Both the position numbers and the translations under genes were made by a program. A DNA stretch of 64,000 bases from Cryptomeria japonica. Lineage: Eukaryota; Streptophyta; Pinopsida; Cupressales; Cupressaceae. The notes under the pieces are model-generated. The model searched no databases, was not told where the DNA came from, and was given only the letters and a program-made list of their open reading frames with translations. Of the stretch, positions 23,424-33,736 are shown piece by piece (within the stretch, counting starts at the first letter, position 1; each line of letters opens with the position of its first letter). The stretch covers positions 333,111,427 through 333,175,426 of the forward strand of contig NC_081414.1 of assembly GCF_030272615.1 (NCBI RefSeq), given 5' to 3'.

Positions 23424-24483
23424 TTTCACCATCTATTTTTATTGCACTTTTTTCATACACATATAATGAGAAAATAAAATGTAATTGAAAAGCTTAATTT
23501 CAAAACTATATTAGAAATGTAAACCACAAGCCTTCCTTGAAATGTCCCATTTTCCTCTATTCTTGAGGACCTTGAAGGTGTTGGATTGATGGGCTCTCAA
23601 CGGAGCAATGACCTCCAAAGTGGCAACTCAAGAGTTGAGTAGCTATTTGATCATGATTGACTATAAAGATGATATTAAATGCATGATTTAAGAAACTAGA
23701 TTAACATGCTATGATAAATCCAAAAGATAGGTGCAAGATAATTGAAATGCAAATTGCCTATAGTAATGATGCCTAAATTGATATGAGATGGGATCCTTAT
23801 TGCTCCAAAATGAGGGATATTTATAGGAATTCCAAAGCCAAAGCTGAGGTGGCAGAAATCAATGGTCCATATCTAATCTGAAGATATCAAGGGCCAAGAT
23901 TGAGGAAGTTGGAGAAGAGGTTGGAGGAAGGGACACTTGTCATCTCTATGGTGACAAGTGTCAAGGAGCCTTGCTCATGAGAGGGCAAGTGTCCAAGGGA
24001 GGAGACATGTGGCAAAAGTGCCATGTGTCTCAAGGAGAGAATATCCACACCATGGGAGGTTAGGATAAGGAGGTTAGAATGTGCAAGAAAGGACAGAGTT
24101 AGTTAGACCCAAGATTAGATTGAATGGGTTAAGTTAGGGGATGGTTAGGTTGGGTGGTTAAAGTTAGGAGCCATGTGCTCATTTGAATTTAGAAATTCAA
24201 ATAATTGGAAAATGATAATTAATCTCAACAAACTTGAGTTTTTTAATCTTAATTAGGGATTAGAAGAATTAATTAATATGGGGAGACATTAATTAATTTA
24301 GAATTAATTAATCAAAGGGGGATATGAGATGAACTATATAAATAAATCATTTAGATTTATTTACTAGTAGATGAATAGAGAAATTAATTAAATTGCTTGT
24401 GAATTCAATTAATTGGGAAGGGGAAATTATTCAAACAACTGCGTATTTAATTAACTATCTTCAGACCATTTTAGGTGTATACA
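23424..24483 (-). repeat. Element D, 5' LTR
   Basis: Direct repeat of 10530-11560 from 23454 on; the outermost 30 bp toward the interior do not align with the left copy. On the minus strand it starts TGTATACACC at 24483. Confidence 0.85.
23818..23825 (-). promoter_or_regulatory. TATA box of element D LTR
   Basis: The minus strand reads CCTATAAATATCCC. The other LTR has CCTATAGATATCCC at the same place. Position within the LTR fits a U3/R boundary for a minus-strand element. Confidence 0.5.
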
Positions 24484-24488
24484 CTTCC

Positions 24489-25339
24489 TGTATCTATTTA
24501 CCTACCGGGATATCATAATCAAAATCCTTGTGACCTATGTTGGGTATCTCTTTGGTAAAGTATAGCATCAGACATACTAGTAGGTTTCCAAAACATAAAG
24601 TACATTTCTTGTCTCCCTTAATCTTCCTTAAGTTGTCAATTAGTTCATCTTTAAGCCATTCACACACATCAATCTTAGCATTATTGTTCACCATCTCATA
24701 TGTACTATGAATACAAAGGCTAGAAATAGAATTCAGTCTATTTGCAAGAGTTACTTTGTATCCTAGTACCATACTCACATATCTCACATTTATATCCTTA
24801 ACATCATTCACTCTAAGTGATCTGTTATCAGATGTGGCTTCGGTTAACTCCATAACTCCTTTGTTAAGTATTTTCTTGGTTTTATCAAGCCTACTATCGG
24901 TTGAAGGTAAACTAGTAACTACCTTAATTGCTTCCTTGGTTATCTTTCAAACTAACTCTAACCACATGAACTCTCCATGGACTCTGCTCAATACAAGTCT
25001 TACAACTTCCTTTGAAAATTCAAGAACGTTCAGAATCTCTACAAAATTTAAGTCTTCCACAATCTTATGCTCAGGTTTAATCACACAATTTCCATTGGTA
25101 ATAACCTCATTAAATATTTTCTTCAAATCCTCAATCCCTAGGTTTTCTATGTTGCAATGTATGTAGATTCTAGGGTCTTCTGCAAATGCTGCACCCTTCG
25201 AAATTTTTGAAAAAGCTCTGACAGAATCATCCTATTTTGCAATCTCAAGGATAATCTTAAACACAAGTCTAGGGCATTTGACATTTTCCACAATGATAAG
25301 TTTTGCAATAAACTCGGGAACAGAAGATGAGGTTACCAT
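24489..25339 (-). pseudogene. Element B ORF2, 5' third
   Basis: Minus-strand frame from ATG 25339 (MVTSSSVPEFIAK), cut by the insertion of D at 24484-24488. Blocks match C's ORF2: VKCPRLVFKIILEIAK, FAEDPRIYIHC, VHGEFMWLEL, EATSDNRSLRVNDVKDINV, VCEWLKDELIDNL and FGNLLVCLMLYFTKEIP. Several stops and frameshifts interrupt it between 24850 and 25230. Function unknown. Confidence 0.75.
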
Positions 25340-25639
25340 TTTAAAAGATAAATACCTCTTAACCAAAATTCTGAATGCGTAAAAATAACTATGCAACTTC
25401 GCCTTAGAATGCCCTTGCTCAGTTTCGCACTCTCTGATTTTTTGAATGTTCAATGAGTTTGAAATGAGGGTTTTTGAGAGATTTATAGCCAAAAAGGTTC
25501 TAAAACCGTATTAAATGCTCATTGGTTAAGTGAAAACTTAACACATCTATTGATAAAGAAGAAATGTATCTTCTCACCATCAACCGAGGGTAGAATGCAT
25601 GATTTTCAACTTGCCACAATACCCCCTACGGATTATTCC

Positions 25640-26752
25640 TCAGTTAGATGAAGAATCTCCTAGTAGTGGAGGATTACTCTATTCTACTGGTGCAGAGATA
25701 GTTTCATCAGTTCTCTTATCACTTTTCTTAATCCATTGTTTTCAAAATTCTTGCTTTACTTCATCTAACTTTTCTTTGCCCTTCAAACTAGATCCTTTGT
25801 TGTTTGTCGGTGTATTCTTGCTTCTACAGAATTTTGCAATATGTCCAATCTTGTTGCATGCATAATAAGTTACATTATTCCTCTAAATATCCTTACCATA
25901 TCCTTGACTGGTTTGTGATTTGCATTGATTAGATAAATGCCCAAATCTTCCAAAAATATAGCATTTCACATTCATTCTTCAATAATCTAAATTATGACCA
26001 ACTTTGTTGCATTTGGAACATTGACCGGTGGGTGAGTTTATTTTCTGATTAATTCTAAATCTACATTGATTTTCTCTGTGACCATATTTGTTGCAATTGA
26101 AACATTTCCCATTAAATTTGTAAGCATTAGGTTGTCTTACCAGTTTGTTTTGATCTTGATTATTTGCAGTACCAGAACTTTCTCCAATTTCAAATCCAAG
26201 TCCATTTGTATCTCCATCAGGTTTTTGTCTTTTAAGCATGTCATCAAGTTCTTCTGAACTTTTCTTGAATTTGTCTTTGTGTCTATTTGTAGTAACCAAC
26301 TCATTTTCTAGAATTCCAACATGTCTCATAGGCTCATTTTTATCACATTGCATGTGAATCAGATTTGTCTTTAACATATCATTTTCATGACCAAGTCTGA
26401 GATTTTCATTTCCTGCATCATTAAGTCTCCTAGTCAAGTTTTCTTCATTCTTCTTCCTATCTTCAATATCCTTACATAACCTCATAGTCATATCTTGCAT
26501 TTCATTCTTCATATTACTATTTTATTGTCTCAACTTATTTGCAATATCTCTAAGAGTTTCCTTTCCATCATCATAATTTTGCATTTTCTCATGAAGTTCC
26601 TTTCTCTTATTTTGTGCTATAACTAGATTTTCTTGAAGTCCTTTAATGAATTCATTAGCAGTCCTCAGATCATCTTCAAGTTTGATATTCTTCAATTTTT
26701 CTGCATCAAAATCTTCAAGAGCTTCTTCCAACTATTTTCTTAAGTTCTCCAT
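25640..26752 (-). pseudogene. Element B gag: coiled coil plus four CCHC zinc knuckles
   Basis: ATG at 26752 (minus) and TGA at 25640-25642 give 371 codons, identical in length to the gag of C. The N-terminal half is coiled coil (EEALEDFDAEKLKNIKLEDD; NLTRRLNDAGNENLRLGHEN). Four knuckle units follow: CFNCNKYGHRENQC is intact, CSKCNKVGHNLDY has lost its last Cys, YIFGRFGHLSNQC and YYACNKIGHIAKFC have lost Cys residues. Stops (for example in codon 7, AAATAG, and at 26522) are of the Gln-to-stop type. The frame has no net shift. It would bind its own RNA for packaging, by analogy with other gag zinc knuckles. Confidence 0.8.
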
Positions 26753-26808
26753 CTATACCAATGTCAGAATCTCCCTCAAGTTGTTAGGCTTTTGCAAATA
26801 GAGGACCA

Positions 26809-26822
26809 GGCTCTAATACCAA
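26809..26822 (-). promoter_or_regulatory. Primer-binding site of element B
   Basis: The minus strand reads TTGGTATTAGAGCC one base after the 5' LTR end. Same site as in C and the copia elements H and I. Confidence 0.88.
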
Positions 26823-26823
26823 T

Positions 26824-27618
26824 TGTTAGATTCAATGACAGTCCCAAAGACACTGAGAGGGGGGTGTGAATTAGTGTTTAACTGGTGTACATAATATTTA
26901 AACTTATTTATAACTTTACAACCCAAAACAATGTACCGGTAAATAAGAATTATTGCAGTAAATAGAAATAATAGAGACAACATAGAAACACACCATAACA
27001 CAAGATATTTAATGAGGAAACCTGGTGTGGGAAAAACCTCGATGGGATTTGTGACCCACAATATTTATTCACTGGCCAATGAATAAATACTACCTACAAT
27101 AAGGGGCCTACACATGCAGGGAGATCAATAGCCTGGAGCTCATTGCTCAATGAAGAGTCACACTGACTACAAAATGGATAATTAAATCCAATACAATGTA
27201 CTACCCAAAACAACATCTCTAATGCCAGGTTCAGTACTGGTTTAAGCTCAGATAGATACATTATCCAAAAACCTTGCTACCACTAAACAATTATTTTCTA
27301 CCATACATATCATCTCATCTACTCTCAAAATGACCTATAGGATCTCATACATATATGAGTCTTTTACAATATACCATGTCGGCTTACAAAAGATAATTAT
27401 ATTAAAATAAACAAAATTTCATCCCATGTCCATTGGAGTGTCGGTATGCTTTGTTGCTGATGTAATTGAATCCCTATGTAAGTGCCTTCTGGTGTCGGTG
27501 TCTGTCGGTGTATGAATTTTGTGATGCTTGCCATGTAGAAACCAATTTTCGGTGAGTTGCAATTGGTTGCCATCAATGACAACATCAACTATTCTTATAA
27601 GAGTGTAGAATGCCAACA
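26824..27618 (-). repeat. Element B, 5' LTR
   Basis: Direct repeat of 6938-7727. It lies next to the primer-binding site, which makes it the 5' LTR of the minus-strand element. The following bases TTCAA (27619-27623) pair with TTCAT at 6933-6937. Confidence 0.9.
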
Positions 27619-28564
27619 TTCAACAACAGGTTATATGGTTCACCAGCAACGATAATAACTTGTTATCATTTGGAGATTAAATGTTTATGTCAAAGACATG
27701 GATTGGAAGCTTGGATTTGGTGTTTTTCTTATAGGTCTAATTAGTTTGACAAATTTGCCTTTACCGACAAACATGTCTAGGTTATGGACCGGTACATGAT
27801 ATCTATTCCAAATGAGCATGACACATCTTGAAAATGATTTATTGATTGGATAATGTGGTAAATGTATTGAGTTGACATATTGTATCGCATCAAGACTTAA
27901 TTGTAATTTATTTAATTGAAATATCTTTAGTGAGCCAACCTCATATATAGGTCTTAGGTTTTGTATATCTGATTGTAAGATCTTATTCAAGATCATCATT
28001 ATGAGTGTGTGCGAATATTGAAGAGCGAAAATAAGCAGATCCTTGTGCGAATCACGCAAACATTATTTGAAGGTTTAAGGAAAGGTTATGAAGGTATTTG
28101 ACACTCATGGTTAGAGCTTAAACTAGTACTAAATCCAGGATTGGAGATGCTATTTTGAGTAGTACATTGTTATTGTATTTAACCATCCAATTATAGTCAG
28201 TGTGACTCCTATTTTATGATTGAGTAGTGAGCTCTAGGTGGTTGGCCTTTCTGCATGTGCAGACCCCATTTGTATACACTTACTATCTGTAGTAGTTTCA
28301 TCTAATTATGGGTAAGGTTTCCCACTGTGATTTTTCCCCTTACCAGATTTCCATGTCAAAATATCTATGTCATGTGTTATGGATGTTGTTTCTCTTTCTG
28401 TTTCATGTATTAAGTTACACCGGTACTACTATAACTATTAATCTATTGTACCGACACTAAGTTTAAGTTGGGATAATTTGCATTTAGATTATAATTTATT
28501 GACAACTTGTTTACAACTGATTCACCCCCCCCCCCCTCTTAGTAGTCCTTCCTAGGTCCTAACA

Positions 28565-29337
28565 AGGTATTAGCTCTCTGGCTAGAGCATGTATGAGATG
28601 CCCATGTAGTTGACATTTCTCACAATTTTTAGAAAATTTTATAGCATCTTTTTCCATATCTAGCCAATAGTAGCCAACCCTTAGCATTTTTCGAGCTAAA
28701 GTTAGACCGTTTGAGTGAGATCCACAAATACCTTCATGGACTTTAGATAATGCATGTTGGGACTCTTTAGGTTCTAGACACCTAAGCAAAGAACTATCCA
28801 AACCTTGCTTATACAAATAATTAGCAATGATGACATATCGTGAAGCATTTTGGATTAGGTTTCTTTTCTCATTACAGGTAAGGTTATTAGGGATAATTTG
28901 GTCATGTAAGTAAGAGTAGATATGACTATAGCGAGATGAGTCATGTCCAATAATAGAATAGGCCATCTGAGACCCAAAGGAATCATAAGTAGGATAATGA
29001 AGATCTTCCACCAGGAATTCATAGCGATACTCAAATTTTTGTAGTTGTGGTATAGATGCCAATGTAGCCATAGCATCTGCTGCTCTATTTGTTGATTTGG
29101 AATCTATTGAAATGATACAAAAGTAAAGTATTTCTTAAAGTCATCAACCATTATTTTGTAGGGAATTAGTTTTTTATCCCGAGTTTCATATATATCATTG
29201 ATCTAGTTGATTATTAGCTGAGAGTCACCATAGATGTGTAACTCAACAACCTTCCATTCAATAGCTAGATTGATTCCATTTACCAAGGCTTCATATTTTA
29301 CAATATTGTTTGTACAAGGAAAGAGGATCTTGTATGC
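28565..29337 (-). pseudogene. Gypsy element F: RNase H end and integrase N-terminal part
   Basis: On the minus strand, 29337-29107 encodes a second RNase H-like piece: PCTNNIVKYEALVNGI, ELHIYGDSQLIIN. Then comes RAADAMATLASIPQLQKFEY, and the integrase zinc-binding region follows (ALSKVHEGICGSH, CEKCQLHGH). It stops at LIP where solo LTR E is inserted; the core continues at 6754. The order RNase H, linker, HHCC zinc finger, core is that of Tat-lineage Ty3/gypsy elements. Upstream parts of F (RT, protease, gag) are absent: F similarity ends near 29337. Confidence 0.85.
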
Positions 29338-29345
29338 CTACTAGT

Positions 29346-30310
29346 ACATTTGGAGCAGTTTTTGGATGCCCGTTCGTCAGAACTCAGACAACAAAATGAT
29401 AGAATTCTGACGTATTTGTTTGTCGTTATTTTTTTATCAGTGATTTCAATGACGGGATTCATGTCAAACTTTAGACAACACCACGTCAGAAATTTCTATG
29501 CACCCGCAATATGTTTTTTTGACGACGAGACATTGAAATTATGACCTTGTTGCATCATTTATCACTATAACCTCTATCAGTGACCCTTTATATATCGTCA
29601 TAACCTTTACTAATGCATTTTTACTTTGGTAGTGTCCATCAAGATAAGTCTTACCAATAGCCTCATCGGCTATCGACAAGACAATATTTCTGCATTACCG
29701 CTAGGCAACATGTTTGTTTGACGAGGAGACGTCAAAATTATGACCTTGCTGCATCCTTTTATCATCGTAAATTTTGTCGATAACCCTTTAACATCGTAAC
29801 CTTTGCCGATGCATTTTAATTTTTCTAGTTTCCATCGAGTTATGTCTTACTGATAGCCTCATCGGTTATCGGCAACACATGATTTCTCCATTGCTGCTAG
29901 TGTGTGTTTTGTTGATGGACCATCTTCAAGGAGATGTTAGAATTTTGATGATTAAGATGAGGAAGGAGGCTGCATCTTGCGACATTTTTGTCATCGTAGG
30001 TATGGAAACATTGTCATTTGTCTTGTGGTGTTCGTCAGAATTCTGACCTTCCACAATATTAAAAAAATAAAATCCCGACTACTTTTGTCTACATCAATGG
30101 CCCTTTATTGTCGTAACCTTTGCCGATGCATTTTACTTTTTGCCAAGGTCCATCGGGATAAGTCATACCAATAGCCTCATTGGCTATTGACAAGACAAGA
30201 TTTCTCCATTGCCACTAGTGTGTGTTTTGTTGATGGACTTAAACGGTGTATGCTATCCCGATCACATGCTTCTACTTGTCAGTGTTACCATCAGGTTGAC
30301 TTTTGCCAAT
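29346..30310. repeat. Degenerate repeat array (TGACG and ATCGG/CCGAT words)
   Basis: Three diverged copies of a block lie at about 29602-29700, 29790-29920 and 30105-30240. Each reads GTAACCTTTGCCGATGCATTTTA, a 'ccatcgggataagtc' word, 'ccaatagcctcatcggctatc' and 'gattt(c)tccattgccgctag'. The first 250 bp are rich in TGACG/CGTCA words around small inverted repeats, which resemble the subterminal repeats of CACTA elements. I could not find a convincing CACTA terminus. A related array is at 42000-43322 in element J. Confidence 0.6.
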
Positions 30311-32780
30311 TACAAAGGATTAATATAAGCAACATTAATATCAATGAGATTACAAAGGATTAAGCGCAGTAGGTACTTCATTACAGGAAGATAAAGATGA
30401 AATAACTACAAGAATGCATGAGAAGACTTATCATAAGGAATCATAATAGTAAATGCCAAAAATGTCTTGCAACTAGTACATAAAGCATTCATAAATAGTC
30501 ATATATATAGTCATATTGTTGTTTAAAAATACTATCAAAGGAGGGTATTATAAAGATAGAGCCCTGAAACTTAGTATGCAGTCATGGATAATAGTGTAGG
30601 GTTAGGTATAGTCCTAGACCTTGTTTAAAGGGAAACATGTGATAGTGCATGTGCCTAAGGAAAACTCTACAAAATAGTGAGCAACAAGACTATCAAGAAC
30701 AATATTTTAGTCTTAGTCATACACAACTCAAGTAAATAATGATTGACAAAGAAAGCACTTACAAAGATATATCTAGTCATAAAAGATAATCATCTAAGTT
30801 GGAGACATGAGAATATTGTAGAACACAAAGTAAAAAGTGCCATCATAAGGCGTACACTCCATTTCAAGGCCCCAAAAATTAAGGGAAATACAAGGAGATT
30901 CTATCAATGCCAATTGTAGTCCATAAATGCCTTGTCGCAAAGCAAATAAAAAACAAAGTATAGTCATAGAGAGATAAGAAGGTCAAGTCTATCAAAGAAA
31001 AAAAAGAACTCAAAGGCATTCAAAGATGTAATAGTCATAAGGCATGCACAGAGGCTCAATACAATGGTCATACAGTGTTGCAAACTAGTAATGAGGAGTG
31101 AAGAATAAGGATTGTAATAGAAATTAGGTTCTAAATATAGAGGCACATGATAGTAAGTTTGAGATTAGACAATGCAACATGGAGATATGATCACCTTTTA
31201 TGAGAAATGAAAGTGAAGTCAAGATAGTATTTTTTAGTAGATTGGACTACCATAAACATGCACATGGAAATGACTAAAGGGTGGGAGTTTCAGTTAAGTT
31301 TACTTCAAGTGAGAATGCAATTTCTTAGTATCATTCATCAGTTCAGGCATTAGTTTTTAGAGAAAATGTGGATTTCCAAATTCATCATCAATTTGAGGCC
31401 TAAAAAGGTGGATTTTTTAGGACAATTTCATTAGTTCTACATTATTTAGAAGCCCCTCATAGGTCATACATGAGACAAGATGGCTTTTAGATAATTTAAC
31501 AACTAAGGTATTGATTCAGGTATGCATACAGTTACAAAATCGGGTACAGATTCACAAAATCGGCAAAAAAATCCTTGGGTATGGGTATGGGTACATCCGT
31601 ACACACACACACATGTATATATATATATATATAGTCTACTCCAATGATATAAAAGCAACTGAGAGAAAATGTAATCTTGAATTTATTTAGTTTATGACAG
31701 ACTAAAATAAAATCAAAGGAAACACTCATACAGTGAATTGCATAGATGCAAAAACTAATTTGATTAATGATGCTCAATTAGGTCTTGAAACCTTCAGAAA
31801 AATATTGACAATAACAAATCTAGTCATCAAGATAGTAGGATGACAAAATCTAGTGATAAATAATTCCACTATAACTATTACAAGATCTCATAGTTGATTA
31901 CTAATCAATATGATAACTAGTTGACCAATAAGAAATCACTAATAGTAGTTTCACATCCTTATGACAGTATGAAGAAATCAACAAAAATAGAAATAAAGAT
32001 CAGATTGCACCAATGATGACAGGCTATGTATTTATGACAATTGCAATTTGAATAGCAGTTTCGATCAGATCACACCCCTTGCAAAAGGTTGCAGTGTATA
32101 TGAGATAGAAATTTAAAATGTACACTTTGCACCCAGCAGTACTTTATTAATTTGCCCCAGCACAATGGATGATGAATAATCACTAAGGACCCAACCACCT
32201 AAGAAGGATCTTGGAGGAATCCAAGGGGAATTAGGCTCAGACCAGGACCTAGGCAGAATCAAAATCAGGATCCAAGGGTTTTAGCAAAGAATCAGTAACT
32301 TAATTTAACAACCACTTTCCAGCAGTTCCACCTCCTTTTATGTATGCTCTTTCTTCAAATTTGACCCAAAATAAACTAAAAATGAATAATGAATGAACAC
32401 AATGAGGCAGTGTGTCTATTCTAAAACAAAATGAACAAATGTTAAGGAATGAATAGAGAAAGTATGTCTATTCTAGAAAAAAATAAACTCACAAAACCAA
32501 TGAGGCATGCATTCACTTGTAATGGGGAACTATCTTGTAGAAGCATGTTCACAACCTGCAACATTGAATATGTAACCTATAAACAAGATACTTAGCATCA
32601 ATAAGATTAACAGTGGAGCATAATGAAATATTGAAAAGTGTGTTACTTTATTGAGCTTCTCTTTGTTTCAAGAATAGTTTAATATTCTCTACTTAACATG
32701 GCTAACCACGTGAAGGTGGAATCTCATTTGGCCCCTCCCCCCCTAATATCACTCTAAATTCCTTGTTAATGTCTAACATT
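30311..32780. other. Unassigned noncoding DNA
   Basis: No coding frame, LTR or RNA gene that I can support. Contains a short dinucleotide array (31592-31634). It could be the 3' part of the CACTA element K, but nothing in the sequence proves it. Confidence 0.4.
31592..31634. repeat. (CA)n/(TA)n microsatellite
   Basis: ACACACACACATG followed by a run of TA dinucleotides. Simple repeat with no other feature. Confidence 0.85.
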
Positions 32781-33000
32781 CTTTCATCCATTAATGAAAC
32801 ATAGCATTCATTCATTATCATGTAACATTCATTAACACATAACATTCATTAACATTCATTAACACATAACATTTATCAACATTCATTAACACATATCATT
32901 CATTAGAATTCACTAACAAGTAACATTCATCAACATTCATTAACACATATCATTCATCAACATTCATTGACACAATTAAATTCATTAACACATAAAATCC
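32780..33000. repeat. AACATTCATTAACACAT minisatellite
   Basis: About a dozen imperfect copies of the words AACATTCATT and AACACAT follow one another over 220 bp. No protein coding is evident. Confidence 0.8.
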
Positions 33001-33690
33001 AGTTGTTAACATATAGTAAGATTACAATCATTTTTTTTCTTTCTTTTTGAAGCTTGGAGGTAAAGACTAATTGGACCATCATTGTTGTCATCATTTGTCC
33101 CCTCTTTAGTTCTTCTACCTTGTGCTTATGATCTAGTTAATGTATGCCTAGTCATTTACTCACAATGAGGACGTGTATGCAAAGGGGGGTCTGCTGCAAT
33201 AACAAAGAAATGGGTTAAATTCATGAGTTTTATTATTATTATTACGAGTATTCCATTAATTAAAATAAAATTATCATCTTCCTGATCATTTCATCTAGCC
33301 TCATCCTCAACATCTTGAACAGTGTCTAAATCCTCCGGAGTTGAAACATGAAAGGTTACATTAATCAATACACCAATTGCAATTAAATTCGTTTAAAGGA
33401 ATAACAGTTGTCATCTTTATTTGATGGGGCCCCATCACGTTCCTGATGTTGTGTACCTGGATAATGCTCTAAAATAAAATGAGGGCTAGCCGACACTCTA
33501 TTTGTCTCCATCTCCTATGGGTGGCATGGTTCTACTATTAGGACATCATGAATAAACTATGTAATGACATTAGAATTTAAAACACAATGAATTAATTAGG
33601 TGACCATATATATAAGTGAAATAAGTTTCTATAAAGAAATCAATATCAAATAGATAATATTATAATCACATACCAATACATTTCATTCAT
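33001..33690. other. Noncoding DNA downstream of the CACTA gene
   Basis: No supported gene. It probably belongs to element K, being directly downstream of the transposase stop near 33691. Confidence 0.35.
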
Positions 33691-33697
33691 GTCATTG

Positions 33698-33736
<39 letters not shown>

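Larger units (their letters stand above)
10500..24483 (-). mobile_element. Element D: pol-less LTR retrotransposon carrying an antisense PMD gene
   Basis: The LTRs 10500-11560 and about 23424-24483 are near-identical direct repeats. The first 30 bp of the left copy have no counterpart in the right one, where the match begins at 23454. TTTCC (10495-10499) and CTTCC (24484-24488) are the TSD within B's ORF2. A polypurine tract at 11561-11574 and a TATA box at 23818-23825, both on the minus strand, orient the element as minus. Without nested C it is about 7.4 kb. It has no recognisable gag or pol and carries a plant mobile domain gene remnant on the opposite strand. The position of that gene, next to the 3' LTR and antisense, resembles the extra antisense ORFs reported in Tat-lineage gypsy elements. 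Confidence 0.8.
6938..27618 (-). mobile_element. Element B: non-autonomous LTR retrotransposon (gag + long ORF2), interrupted by D
   Basis: LTRs are at 6938-7727 and 26824-27618 (790 and 795 bp); both read TGTTGGCATTCTACAC... to ...TCTAACA on the minus strand. Flanks TTCAT (6933-6937) and TTCAA (27619-27623) form a TSD with one mismatch. On the minus strand the order is 5' LTR, primer-binding site, gag (371 codons), ORF2, polypurine tract, 3' LTR. ORF2 is split by element D. No protease, reverse transcriptase, RNase H or integrase is visible. Element C at 16139-22709 is a second, diverged member with the same layout. Confidence 0.88.
6755..28564 (+). mobile_element. Element E: solo copia-type LTR, split by nested insertions
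   Basis: The LTR starts TGTTGGTATT at 6755 and ends GGTCCTAACA at 28564. Its two parts are 6755-6937 and about 27624-28564, roughly 1.12 kb together. It resembles the LTR of element I at 60305-61383, for example the shared 'cattgatgtcaacactta' and the 'acttgttatcatttggagat' block. The 5 bp on each side are identical (AGGTA at 6750-6754 and 28565-28569). Joining the flanks restores the F integrase frame. There is no internal region, so this is a solo LTR left by LTR-LTR recombination. Element B sits inside it. Confidence 0.9.

Noticed and set aside
29616-29640. CACTACCAAAG on the minus strand as a CACTA terminus
   Set aside because: It lies within a diverged repeat unit whose other copies lack the CACTA word, and no 3-bp TSD or partner end was found.
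32780-33000. CRISPR-like array
   Set aside because: Units are adjacent and imperfect with no spacers of constant length; it is a minisatellite.
30311-33690. Host gene or intron in this stretch
   Set aside because: No frame over about 80 codons with recognisable content and no paired splice signals that I could support.
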